Notes: generated by a model not told the origin, from the letters alone. Counted from the stretch's first letter, positions 44,507 to 52,489 are shown. The stretch is 64,000 nt of DNA from Microbispora sp. NBC_01189 (GCF_036010665.1 NZ_CP108581.1:6505501-6569500), one strand, 5' to 3'. Translations and numbers: made by a program.

Positions 44507-45358
44507 ATGAGGGAGTCGGACCGCAGGGCCGAGCTGGGCGCGTTCCTGCGCGCCCAGCGGGCCCGCCTGCGGCCCGCCGACGTCGGGCTGCCGGAAGGCG
44601 ATCCGGCCCTGCGCCGCACCCCCGGACTGCGGCGCGAGGAGGTCGCCGAGCTCTCGGGCGTCGGCGTCACCTGGTACACCTACCTGGAGCAGGGGCGGGA
44701 CATCTCGGCGTCGGCACAGGTGATCGACGCGCTGGCCCGCGCGCTGCGGCTCGACCCCGACGAGCACCACCACCTGCGCGACCTCGCCGGCCTGGCCCCG
44801 CCCGACACACCGGCTCCCGGCGGGGAGCAGGCGGCGGCCCGGCTGGCGCGCCTGGTCGACGCCGCCGCCCCGAACGCCGCCTCCCTCTACGACGCGTGCT
44901 TCGACTACGTGGCCTGGAACACCTCCTACACGCTGCTCCGCCTCGATCCGCTGACGTTCCCGCCGGGCCGGCGGAACCTGCTGTGGATGATGTTCACCGA
45001 CGCCGCGAACCGCGCCCGGATGGTCGACTGGGAGCCCGCGGCCCGCGCCGTGATCAGCCAGTTCCGCGCCGCGATGGGACGCCGGCCGGGCGACCCGCGG
45101 CTCGCGGCGCTGGTGGAGGAGCTCGGCGAGGTCAGCCGGGAGTTCCGCGAATGGTGGGCCGACTGTCCGGTGCGCCGCTTCCGGCCGGCCACGGTCGGGA
45201 TCGACCACCCCGAGATCGGGCGGCTGGACCTGGAGATATTCAAGATGCGCCCGATGGGGCGCCCCGATCTCGTGCTGGTGCTTCAGGTGCCCGTGGGCGA
45301 GGACGCCCGCAGGCGGGTCGCCTCGCTCCTTCACCGGACCGACGGCACCCTGGGCTAG
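44507..45358 (+). CDS. XRE-family regulator with MmyB-like ligand domain
   Basis: This 283-residue protein has an N-terminal helix-turn-helix (LRREEVAELSGVGVTWYTYLEQGR) split here as LRREEVAEL and GVTWYTYLEQGR, followed by a PAS-like MmyB domain (about 95-275) with AWNTSYTLL and FREWWADCPV. MmyB-type regulators often bind fatty acids and control a divergently transcribed oxidoreductase, here the NmrA-like gene. ATG 44507 is chosen by family length; GTG 44423 would add 28 residues and has GGGAG nine bases upstream. Its TAG shares CTAG with the convergent GntR gene. Confidence 0.88.
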   Translation: MRESDRRAELGAFLRAQRARLRPADVGLPEGDPALRRTPGLRREEVAELSGVGVTWYTYLEQGRDISASAQVIDALARALRLDPDEHHHLRDLAGLAPPDTPAPGGEQAAARLARLVDAAAPNAASLYDACFDYVAWNTSYTLLRLDPLTFPPGRRNLLWMMFTDAANRARMVDWEPAARAVISQFRAAMGRRPGDPRLAALVEELGEVSREFREWWADCPVRRFRPATVGIDHPEIGRLDLEIFKMRPMGRPDLVLVLQVPVGEDARRRVASLLHRTDGTLG

Positions 45359-45615
45359 CCGCCGCCGGTCTCCTCGGCGCGGGTGGAGACGTAGGCGCCC
45401 TGCCCCTCGATCGTGTAGACGAGGCCCTCGCCGCTCAGCACCTCGACGGCGCGGCGTACGTCGCCGGGGCTGCACCCGTGCTCGCGCACCAGGAGATCCT
45501 CCGGCGGGAGGGGACGGTCGGGCTCGATCCGGCCGCGTACGATCTCCTCGCGCAGCATCGCCGCGAGCCGCCGGTACGCCGGGACCTGCTCGCCGGAATC
45601 GTCGGTGACAGCCAC
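45355..45615 (-). CDS. small GntR-type winged-helix protein (DNA-binding domain only)
   Basis: This 86-residue protein is a single GntR winged helix: PAYRRLAAMLREEIVRGRIE, then DVRRAVEVLSGEGLVY and GQGAYVS for the wing. No effector domain follows. Such minimal GntR proteins are common in actinobacteria and probably bind DNA as dimers. The stop codon overlaps the XRE gene stop in one CTAG. Start is GTG 45615. Confidence 0.85.
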   Translation of the reverse strand: MAVTDDSGEQVPAYRRLAAMLREEIVRGRIEPDRPLPPEDLLVREHGCSPGDVRRAVEVLSGEGLVYTIEGQGAYVSTRAEETGGG

Positions 45616-45709
45616 GTCATGGCCCTGCCCGGCGGCCGGCGGTCCAATCCTCCCGTGTGTCGAGGCCGGCCGCGGCTCAGTGGCGGCTCAATGGTGGCTG
45701 AGCGGTGGC

Positions 45710-46729
45710 TCAGTGGCGGCCGGGCTCGACCAGGACCTTGAGCCCGCGCCGCGAGACGGCGGCGGTGAACGCCTCTGCCGTGGAGGTGAGCGGGAACCGC
45801 TCGGTGACCAGCGCCGACAGGTCGACCAGCCCGTCCGCGGCCAGCCGGATCGCCCGGGGGTAGGTGAGGTTCATCCGCCGGACGAGGGCGATCGTCAGGC
45901 CCTTGCGCCGGGCGAGCGACGCGGGGAAGCAGGTGCGGTCCTCGTCGGGGATGCCGGCCAGCACCACCCGGCCGCCGGGCCTGACCGCGGTCATGGCGAG
46001 GCGTACGGCGTCGTCGTCGCCCGCCACCTCGAACGCCACCCGCACGCCGAGGCCCGCCGGGCCGTCGACCTCCCGCCACACGCCGGGCTCCGCGGTCTCC
46101 GGCGACAGCGCGAGGTCGGCTCCGTACCTCAGGGCGGCGGCGCGGCGGTGCGGCAGCGGGTCGACGGCGACGACGACGCCGGCCCCGGCGAGCCGGGCGA
46201 GCCGGATCACGAGCAGGCCGATCGGCCCGCAGCCGGCGACGGCGACGGGCGCGCCCAGGGGGATGTGCCCGAGGTCAACGGTGTGGATCGCGACGCCCAG
46301 CGGTTCGAGCATGGCGCCGTCGGCGTCGGAGAGGGCGGCGGGCAGCGGGTGCAGCAGATCGTCGGGCCAGGCCATCCGCTCCCGCAGGCCGCCGTCGAGC
46401 GTCCCGTGCCCGGCGAAGCGGACGTCCGGGCACAGGTTGCCGTGGCCCGTGGCGCAGACCGGGCAGCGGGCGCACGGGATCGCGGGGTCCACCGCGACCC
46501 GGGTGCCGTCCCGGGGGCCGCCCTCGATCACTCCCGCGATCTCGTGCCCCACCACGAGCGGCGTGTCCAGCACCGCGTCGCCGATGCCGCCCTCGACGTA
46601 CCAGTGCAGGTCGGAGCCGCACAGGCCGACCGCGGTGACCCGCACCAGGCTCTCGCCCGGGCCGGGGAGGGGCGGTGGCTCGTCATTCAGCCGGATGTCG
46701 CCCACCTTGTGCAGCCGGGCGGCCCTCAC
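45710..46729 (-). CDS. zinc-dependent medium-chain dehydrogenase, sorbitol dehydrogenase type
   Basis: The 339-residue MDR enzyme has VGLCGSDLHWYVEGG (catalytic zinc ligands), GHEIAGV, structural zinc cysteines in PCARCPVCATGHGNLCP, and a Rossmann motif VAGCGPIGLLVIRLA. It fits polyol dehydrogenases such as L-iditol 2-dehydrogenase; exact polyol unknown. GTG 46729 gives typical length; the frame extends to 46834. Immediately after the stop a 13-bp sequence (ggctcagtggcgg, 45675 and 45708) recurs 33 bp apart, giving a second in-frame TGA. Confidence 0.88.
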   Translation of the reverse strand: MRAARLHKVGDIRLNDEPPPLPGPGESLVRVTAVGLCGSDLHWYVEGGIGDAVLDTPLVVGHEIAGVIEGGPRDGTRVAVDPAIPCARCPVCATGHGNLCPDVRFAGHGTLDGGLRERMAWPDDLLHPLPAALSDADGAMLEPLGVAIHTVDLGHIPLGAPVAVAGCGPIGLLVIRLARLAGAGVVVAVDPLPHRRAAALRYGADLALSPETAEPGVWREVDGPAGLGVRVAFEVAGDDDAVRLAMTAVRPGGRVVLAGIPDEDRTCFPASLARRKGLTIALVRRMNLTYPRAIRLAADGLVDLSALVTERFPLTSTAEAFTAAVSRRGLKVLVEPGRH

Positions 46730-46926
46730 GCTCCGCCCCCCGCGTCCCTCGACGCCATCGCCGCTCCCTGAGATCGTCTTCCCGTCGATCGTAAGCCCGG
46801 CGATCGTAAGCCTGTGGTCATGAGTTCTGATCACGAGTGCGTGATCGCCGGCCCGCCGGGCGGCCGGAACGCTGACAGGGCTTCGCCGGCGCTCCTCGGG
46901 TCCCGTCGGCGGGGCAGGATGGGATC

Positions 46927-47370
46927 ATGTCCGAGACCCCTCTCCCCGGCGCGGTCACGCTGCCCGACGGCACCCGGGTCCGCGGGCGCGGCCTGAGGTA
47001 TCCCACGCCCGAAGGCGTCCCGCCCGAACACGGTCTCTATCTCGGCGGCCCCCGGCTGAGGCGCCGGCACGACTCCGGGATCACCTGGGCGCACGAGTGG
47101 ATCGACTGGCCCGACTTCCTGCTGCCCCGCGACGGGGAGAGCGCGGCCGGTCTCATCCGGGCGCTGCACGGGCACGCCCGCGACGGCCGCGCGGTGGAGG
47201 TGGCCTGCGGCGGAGGCGTCGGGCGCACCGGCACCGTCATCGCGTGCCTGGCGATCCTGTCGGGCGTGCCCGCGAGTGATGCCGTGGCCTGGACCCGGGC
47301 CAACCATCACCGGCGCGCCGTCGAGACGCCCTGGCAGCGCCGCTGGGTGCTCCGCTTCCCCTCGCTCTGA
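46927..47370 (+). CDS. protein-tyrosine-phosphatase-like protein
   Basis: This 147-residue protein has the P-loop CGGGVGRTG (C94 to R100, CX5R) of cysteine-dependent phosphatases, preceded by HEWIDWPDF, where the aspartate may serve as general acid. It is close to bacterial small dual-specificity phosphatases. Targets are unknown. ATG 46927 follows GGCAGGATGGGATC. It diverges from the polyol dehydrogenase gene and precedes the TauE-type permease gene by 49 bp. Confidence 0.85.
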   Translation: MSETPLPGAVTLPDGTRVRGRGLRYPTPEGVPPEHGLYLGGPRLRRRHDSGITWAHEWIDWPDFLLPRDGESAAGLIRALHGHARDGRAVEVACGGGVGRTGTVIACLAILSGVPASDAVAWTRANHHRRAVETPWQRRWVLRFPSL

Positions 47371-47419
47371 TTCGCAGGCCGCTGACGGGCGACGAGGGTC
47401 CGTATGGTTGGGTTCGTCT

Positions 47420-48172
47420 GTGTTCGTCGACGTGCTGGGGCTGGCCGCCGTGGGTCTGGTGGCCGGGGTGGTCAGCACGGTGGTGAGCCTGGCCTCGGTC
47501 GTGTCCTATCCCGCCCTGCTGGCCTTCGGACTGCCGCCGCTGGCCGCGAACGTCACCAACACGGTCGCGCTGCTGTTCACCGGACTGGGCGCGGCGGCCG
47601 GTTCGCGGCCGGAGCTGGCGGGCCAGCGCACGGTCGTCGGCCGTCTGGGGCTCTCCGCCGCGCTGGGCGGCGCGGCGGGCGCGGGCCTGCTGCTGGTCAC
47701 GCCCGCGCGGACGTTCGAGATGGTCGCTCCGTGGCTGGTCGGCGGCGCCTCGCTGCTGTTGCTGCTGCGCCCGCCCCGAGCGGGACAGGTGAGCCTCGGC
47801 GGGGAGAACGGCCTCGCGCTGCGTGCCGCCGTGTTCTGCGTCGCGGTCTACACGGGCTACTTCGGCGCGGCCGGGGGCATCATCATGTTCGCGGTGCTCG
47901 CCGCGGCGCTCGACCGCTCCCCGGCGGGGGTCAACGCGGTGAAGAACCTCGTGGGGGCGCTCGCCAACGCCGTCGCGGCCGTCTGGTTCGCACTGTTCGG
48001 CCCGGTCGACTGGGCCGCGGTGGGGCCGCTCGCCGCGGGGTTCCTCCTCGGCGGTTGGCTGGGCCCCGCCATCGCCCGCCGCCTGCCCGGCGACTCGCTG
48101 CGCCTCGCCGCCGCGATCTGCGGTCTCGCCGTCGCCGTCAAACTCGGCGTCGACGCCTACCGGAGCGGCTGA
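47420..48172 (+). CDS. TauE/SafE-family membrane transporter
   Basis: The 250-residue protein has eight hydrophobic helices in two halves, with VSYPALLAFGLPPLAANVTNT split here as YPALLAFGL and ANVTNTVAL, and YTGYFGAAGGIIMF in the second half, both diagnostic of TauE/SafE anion exporters (sulfite, sulfoacetate, organic anions). The frame is open further upstream; GTG 47420 starts directly before the first helix. Its last 16 bp overlap a small gene on the opposite strand. Confidence 0.88.
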   Translation: MFVDVLGLAAVGLVAGVVSTVVSLASVVSYPALLAFGLPPLAANVTNTVALLFTGLGAAAGSRPELAGQRTVVGRLGLSAALGGAAGAGLLLVTPARTFEMVAPWLVGGASLLLLLRPPRAGQVSLGGENGLALRAAVFCVAVYTGYFGAAGGIIMFAVLAAALDRSPAGVNAVKNLVGALANAVAAVWFALFGPVDWAAVGPLAAGFLLGGWLGPAIARRLPGDSLRLAAAICGLAVAVKLGVDAYRSG

Positions 48173-48324
48173 GCGGCGACGGCCTCGGCGTGCCGGGCGC
48201 GCAGCCGCGTCCGGATCTCCTCCGGGGTGTAGGCGCGCCGCCGGCGCTCCGCACGGGCGATCACCACGCCGGTCGCCGCGACGCCCGCGAACGCCGCCAG
48301 GCCGAGTATCTTCCACCACCGCAT
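48157..48324 (-). CDS. small single-helix membrane protein (55 residues)
   Basis: This 55-codon gene gives one N-terminal membrane helix (ILGLAAFAGVAATGVVIA), then a basic stretch (RAERRRRAYTPEEIRTRL) and a short tail. I recall similar small proteins with a YTPEEIRxRL motif in actinobacteria; none has a known function. The gene lies between the TauE gene (overlap 16 bp) and a divergent papain-like gene, and its ATG at 48324 is 17 bp from that gene's GTG. Confidence 0.75.
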   Translation of the reverse strand: MRWWKILGLAAFAGVAATGVVIARAERRRRAYTPEEIRTRLRARHAEAVAAQPLR

Positions 48325-48341
48325 GTGCCTAGGCTACTGCC

Positions 48342-49046
48342 GTGGCTCGTACGCGGATAAGCCTCGACAAGGCACTCGAACTGGTCCGTACCGGTGACGT
48401 GTGGGTGTTCCGGGGGCGCAGCGCGCCCGACCGCGCCATCCAGGTCACCACCAACAGCCCGGTCAACCACGTGGGCATGGCCGTCGTCATCGAGGATCTG
48501 CCGCCGCTGATGTGGCACGCGGAGCTCGGCCGGTCGCTGCCGGACATGTGGTCGGGCACCCACCAGCGCGGCGTGCAACTGCACGACATGCGTGACGCGG
48601 TGTGCGTCTGGGCGGCGAGGTACGGCCAGCGGGCCTGGCTGCGCCAACTGGAGCCGCCGGTGGGCCGGGAGATGGAGGACGCCGTCCTGCGGACGATCGC
48701 CCGGCTGGACGGCACGCCGTTCCCGTCCACCGCGCGCCTGGCGGGGCGCTGGCTGCGCGGGCGGCTGCCCTCGCTCCGCGCCGTACCCCTCCCTGTGCTC
48801 CGCAGTGGGAAACGCGACGAGGAGGGGCGCACGGCGCGGGAAAGGACGCTGGAGACGGCCTACTGCGCGGAGGTCGTCGCCGTGACGTACGAGGAGATGG
48901 GCCTGCTGCCGGGCGGCCGCCGTCCCAACTGGTACGACCCCGGCAGGTTCTGGAGCGGCGACAACCTGGCTTTGAACGACGGCCGCCGGCTGGGCGGCGA
49001 GATCGCGGTCGACGTCCCCGGCGGGGAGGCCCGGCCGCTCCGATAA
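48342..49046 (+). CDS. permuted papain-fold (YiiX-like) protein, putative amidase or peptidase
   Basis: This 234-residue protein has histidine in SPVNHVGMAVVIE (H43) before cysteine in TAYCAEVVAVTYEEMG (C175), the circularly permuted order of YiiX/NlpC-P60-type papain folds. GDVWVFRG precedes it as in that family. It probably hydrolyses an amide or ester of a lipid or peptide; there is no signal peptide. GTG 48342 has no ribosome site but TAGGCT six bases upstream, suggesting leaderless expression. The TAA lies in a 12-bp tandem triplication that supplies three in-frame stops. Confidence 0.78.
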   Translation: MARTRISLDKALELVRTGDVWVFRGRSAPDRAIQVTTNSPVNHVGMAVVIEDLPPLMWHAELGRSLPDMWSGTHQRGVQLHDMRDAVCVWAARYGQRAWLRQLEPPVGREMEDAVLRTIARLDGTPFPSTARLAGRWLRGRLPSLRAVPLPVLRSGKRDEEGRTARERTLETAYCAEVVAVTYEEMGLLPGGRRPNWYDPGRFWSGDNLALNDGRRLGGEIAVDVPGGEARPLR

Positions 49047-49076
49047 CGCGCCCGATAACGCGCCCGATAACGCGGC
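49041..49076. repeat. 12-bp tandem repeat with three in-frame TAA stops
   Basis: Units cgataacgcgcc begin at 49041 and 49053, and a third with one change at 49065. In the frame of the papain-like gene each contributes TAA (49044, 49056, 49068). The first is the actual stop codon; the others are in-frame backups. Confidence 0.95.
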
Positions 49077-49164
49077 GGCCAATATTTCGCCGGGCCGTCA
49101 ACCTCCCGGCGTCAAGGCGCGTCAGGTGTAGGCACCGTTCGTCCAGACCCGGAGGAAAGGTCCC

Positions 49165-49389
49165 ATGCCTGCTCCTGATATGAGACGCGAAGGTCTCGCC
49201 GACGCCAGCGACCAGGAGAGCCGGGCGCGCAGCGCGCTCGACGCGATCCGGCGGCAGGGACCGGAGGCGGTGCAGGAGGAGACGCTGCGCATGAAGTCGG
49301 AGCTGCTCCGGCTGTGCGGCTGGGAGGGCTACCAGCGGGTCATCGCCAAGATGGAGAGCGACCTCGCCAGGCTGCGCGAGTCGCGCTGA
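49165..49389 (+). CDS. small helical protein of unknown function
   Basis: The 74-residue product is charged and predicted helical: ARSALDAIRRQGPEAVQEET, then MKSELLRLCGWEGYQRVIAK and DLARLRESR. It has one cysteine. The ATG follows GGAGGAAAGGTCCC, a very good ribosome site, which supports it being real. No family is recognised. It converges on the S9 peptidase remnant, with a nested hairpin across both stops. Confidence 0.75.
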   Translation: MPAPDMRREGLADASDQESRARSALDAIRRQGPEAVQEETLRMKSELLRLCGWEGYQRVIAKMESDLARLRESR

Positions 49390-49428
49390 GCGCGCCGGCC
49401 GGGGCCGGGGGAGAAACCCCCGCTCAGC
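49385..49428. terminator. nested hairpin between convergent genes
   Basis: Outer arms GCTGAGCG (49385-49392) and CGCTCAGC (49421-49428) enclose an inner stem CGGGGG-AGAAA-CCCCCG (49406-49422). It includes both stop codons of the flanking genes and probably ends transcription from either side. Confidence 0.65.
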
Positions 49429-50506
49429 CGGGGAAGACGCCGGTCAGGTGCCGGTCGAGCCAGTCCGTGACCCGCCTGACGAACGTGACCCGGTTGGCCC
49501 GCCGCCTGATCTCGTGCCCTTCGTCCTCGAACAGCAGAATTTCGCAGGGCACCTCCCTGGCCCGGGCCGCGCGGACGACCTGCTCGGCCTCGTACACCGG
49601 GACGTTGGTGTCCCGCGCGCCGTGCACCACCAGCAGGGGAGTGGCCAGCCGGTCGAAGGCGTGCAGGGGTGACAGGGCGTGCAGCAGGTCGCGGTCGGCC
49701 TCCGGATGGCCGTACTCGCTGACCGCCGCCGCCGTGATCCACGGCTCCGTGCGCTCGTAGAAGGTGGCAAAGTCGGCTATGCCGCAGACGTCCACCCCGG
49801 CGCGGCCCCGTCCCGCGTCCGACAGCAGGTAGGCCGTCTCGCCGCCGGGGGAAAGGACGCCGTAGTCGGTGGAGCCGGGCAGCTCCGCCAGCAGCGGCCG
49901 CTCGCCTCCCGGGCCGGTGGCCTCCGGCGTCAGCTCCCTGACGTACATCCGCCGGACCCCGCGCGGCCTGCGCTGCAGCAGCACCCGGGCGTGGTCGCGG
50001 CTGACCGCCTCCGGGTGCAGCAGGGGCCCGCGGGCCACCGTCTCCCGGCCTCCGGTCGCCGCGTCGACCAGCAGCGCCTCGGCCGTCCCGGACGCCGCGA
50101 CCTCGGCGGCCAGCAGCAGGTCGCCGCGGCCGGTCCAGCGGACGAACCAGGCCGACCCGCCCTCCGGCGCGACCAGCGGGCGCAGGTCGCCGCCGTCGGG
50201 CCGGACGGTCCAGACCTGCGTGTGCTCGCCGCCGCCCGGCGTGAGGAGGACGGCCAGCCGTTCCCCGGACGGCGACCAGCTCACCTCCGCGACCGGCTCC
50301 GGCCCGGTGGCGACCGGCCGCGCCCGCCCGCCCCGCCGCAGCGGCCTGACCCAGACCCGGGGCACGCCGTCCCGGTCGCTGACGTACGCGACCGCGCCGC
50401 GGTCGGGGGCGAGCGACGGCGCCCGGCAGCTCCAGGCGCCGAGCGCCGCGTCCCCGGCCGACTCCCCGGGGGCCGAGGTCCGTACGCCGAGGGCTTCCGC
50501 CGCCAT
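49424..50506 (-). pseudogene. S9-family peptidase with in-frame loss of the catalytic-serine region
   Basis: The 360-residue frame starts with the beta-propeller of acyl-peptide-hydrolase/prolyl-oligopeptidase-like enzymes (SLAPDRGAVAYVSDRDG, EVSWSPSGERLAVLL). It then jumps from LLSDAGRG to AGVDVCGIADFATFYERTEP, which belongs to the end of the hydrolase domain. Intact relatives of about 600 residues have the rest of the propeller and the GxSxGG nucleophile between these points. The acid (HGARDTNVP) and histidine (DEGHE) remain. With no serine it cannot work as a peptidase. AGGGAG precedes ATG 50506, so a product may still be made. Confidence 0.85.
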
Positions 50507-50568
50507 CAGACTCCCTGCGCCTGCAGCCACATCTTCCCCGACCCGCGTTACGAGCAGATGCTGGACGA

Positions 50569-50787
50569 CTACCAGGTGCTCGCCCGCGAGCAGGCGAGGT
50601 CCTCCAGCCGGGTCCGCGGCGTCGTCCCGGTCTCCAGGACCGACCGCTGGAGTTCCTGGGTGAAGTGGTCGGATCCCAACTGCTGGAGCAGCAGGCCGGC
50701 CCGCGGAACGAGTTGCCGCGTCGCGAGGTCCACGATGTGGAACTCCTCCTCGACACCGACCGCGATGTCCCCTGCGAAATCCGTCAT
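50569..50787 (-). pseudogene. N-terminal fragment of YbdK/EgtA-like carboxylate-amine ligase (GCS2)
   Basis: Seventy-two codons begin DFAGDIAVGVEEEFHIVDL and continue through ELQRSVLETGTTPRTRLEDL, the start of family-2 glutamate-cysteine ligases, which normally run 370 residues or more. Resemblance stops after LEDL and the frame closes. The next 60 bp do not resume the family; read on the plus strand they give a coding-like DPRYEQMLDDYQVLAREQ. The fragment lies 62 bp from the truncated S9 gene, so both may result from one deletion or rearrangement. Confidence 0.75.
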
Positions 50788-51024
50788 CTGGCCGCTCCCC
50801 GCCGGTCATGAAGCCTTTCGTCTCTTCTGCCCTGATAGTCGGCTTCTGCACGTCATCGGCTCATGAGGGTGATGAAAGTTACAGGTAGTTACCAAACGGT
50901 GTGGACTTCGCACGCAGCTCACCGGGGTCGTCGCCGCGGCCGTCGTGACCGGCCCTTGACCCGGCACCGGCCCGCCGCCAGGATCGCGGCGTTCCGAGCC
51001 CCGACCGTGAGCGCAGGGAGTCCG

Positions 51025-52434
51025 ATGACCGGCCGCGCATTCTCCGTCCGAGGTCGCATCCGGCGCCTCCGGCGCCGCATCTGGACGGCCGCCGTCGCCG
51101 TGGTGCTGCTGACCGCCTGGCCCGCCGCCTCTCCGGCCGGCGCGGTCGGCGACCCGCCCGCGCCGGTGACCGGCAACGCCACCTACTTCGACGCCCTCGG
51201 CGCGCCGTACGGCGGCTGCGGGATGCCGCAGTCCCAGCTCGACTCGCAGGACTTCGTCGCCCTCAACGTCTACGACACCCCCGGCGACTACAACTTCTAT
51301 CCCCGGCCGCTGACCGGCGCCAACGCGTCCAAGACCGGGTTGTGGAACAACGGGCTCAACTGCGGCCGCTTCGTCCGGGTGCAGATCTCCGACTTCTGCA
51401 CCGGCGTCAACGACGGCGGCCAGAACTCGCAGTTCTGCCGGAACGGCTCGTGGGTCTCCGACGCCTACAACGGCGCCACCCTGACCATGATCGTCGCCGA
51501 CAGCTGCGGCGACTCCAACGGCTGGTGCCGCGACGACCGCTACCACCTCGACCTGTCGAAGCCCTCGCTCAACAGGTTCGTGAAGAACGGCGCGCCGGTC
51601 GGGGACATGTACCCGAACCACTGGAACAACCGCCGCGTCACCTGGTCGTTCATCTCCGCGCCGAACTACTCCGGCGACATCCGCATCGGGTTCCTCAAGG
51701 GCTCCCAGGCCTACTGGACCGCGATCGCGGTCTCGCACCTGCCCAACGGCGTCCACGGGGTGGAGTACTACGCCGACGGCGCCTGGCAGCCGGCCCAGAT
51801 GAACTCCGACATGGGCCAGTCGTACCTCATCAGCGGGACCAGCCGGGGCGCGACGCGCTTCCAGATCCGCGTGCGCGACGCGGCCGACCAGCCGCTGAAC
51901 GGCGGCCGTGTCTACAGCTTCGGCCTGCCCACGTCGTGCGGCACGCAGTGCGCCGCCGACTACACCGAGGCGAGCTACACCACGACCACGGCCTCGCCCA
52001 GCGCGTCGCCCTCGGCTTCCCCGTCTCCCTCGCCGTCCGCGTCTCCGTCCCCCTCTCCGTCCCCGTCCGCCTCCCCGTCCCGATCGCCGTCGCCGTCTCC
52101 GTCCGCCTCCCCGTCGGCGAGCCCGTCCGCGAGCACCGGGACGTGCCAGGTGAGCTACCAGGTGGCCAGTTCGTGGCAGGGGGGTTTCACCACGAACGTC
52201 ACGGTCAAGAACACCGGCACGACGACCTGGCCCGACTGGACGGTCGGCTGGACCATGCCGGCCGGAGTGAGCCTCGTCAGCGGCTGGAGCGCGACCGTGA
52301 CCACCAGCGGGTCCCGCTGGACGGCGCGGGCTCCCTCCTGGGGCCAGACCCTCGCCCCCGGCGCGTCGGCGAGCTTCGGCTTCCAGGCGTCCGGGTCCTC
52401 CTCGCCGGTCCCGACCGCCTTCACCTGTCCCTGA
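51025..52434 (+). CDS. secreted expansin-like protein with CBM2
   Basis: The 469-residue protein has a signal peptide (about 1-40, twin-basic start then AAVAVVLLTAWPAASPAGA) and a double-psi beta-barrel domain (about 46-160: NATYFDALGAPYGGCGMPQ, NCGRFVRVQISDFC, VADSCGD, YHLDLS). A second beta-sandwich follows to about 310, then a Pro-Ser linker (about 325-365) and a C-terminal CBM2 (about 370-469; CQVSYQVASSWQGGF, WTVGWTMPAG). It probably loosens crystalline cellulose without hydrolysis. AGGGAG precedes ATG 51025. It ends before a strong terminator. Confidence 0.92.
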   Translation: MTGRAFSVRGRIRRLRRRIWTAAVAVVLLTAWPAASPAGAVGDPPAPVTGNATYFDALGAPYGGCGMPQSQLDSQDFVALNVYDTPGDYNFYPRPLTGANASKTGLWNNGLNCGRFVRVQISDFCTGVNDGGQNSQFCRNGSWVSDAYNGATLTMIVADSCGDSNGWCRDDRYHLDLSKPSLNRFVKNGAPVGDMYPNHWNNRRVTWSFISAPNYSGDIRIGFLKGSQAYWTAIAVSHLPNGVHGVEYYADGAWQPAQMNSDMGQSYLISGTSRGATRFQIRVRDAADQPLNGGRVYSFGLPTSCGTQCAADYTEASYTTTTASPSASPSASPSPSPSASPSPSPSPSASPSRSPSPSPSASPSASPSASTGTCQVSYQVASSWQGGFTTNVTVKNTGTTTWPDWTVGWTMPAGVSLVSGWSATVTTSGSRWTARAPSWGQTLAPGASASFGFQASGSSSPVPTAFTCP

Positions 52435-52446
52435 TCTCCCTCCATC

Positions 52447-52489
52447 GGGACCTTCCGCCGGGACCTTCCAGCGCAGGGCGGAAGGTCCC
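52447..52489 (+). terminator. intrinsic-type terminator after the expansin gene
   Basis: GGGACCTTCCGCC (52447-52459) and GGCGGAAGGTCCC (52477-52489) form a perfect 13-bp stem with a 17-nt loop, 13 bp after the stop codon. A second copy of GGGACCTTCC in the loop could compete for the same arm. No T-tract follows, as is usual in high-GC actinomycetes. Confidence 0.8.

Noticed and set aside
52000..52140. Repetitive tccccgtc-type sequence in two secreted-protein genes as a CRISPR or satellite array
   Set aside because: It encodes Pro-Ser linkers with codon variation and irregular spacing; the same type occurs at 62325-62480. No spacer-repeat pattern exists.
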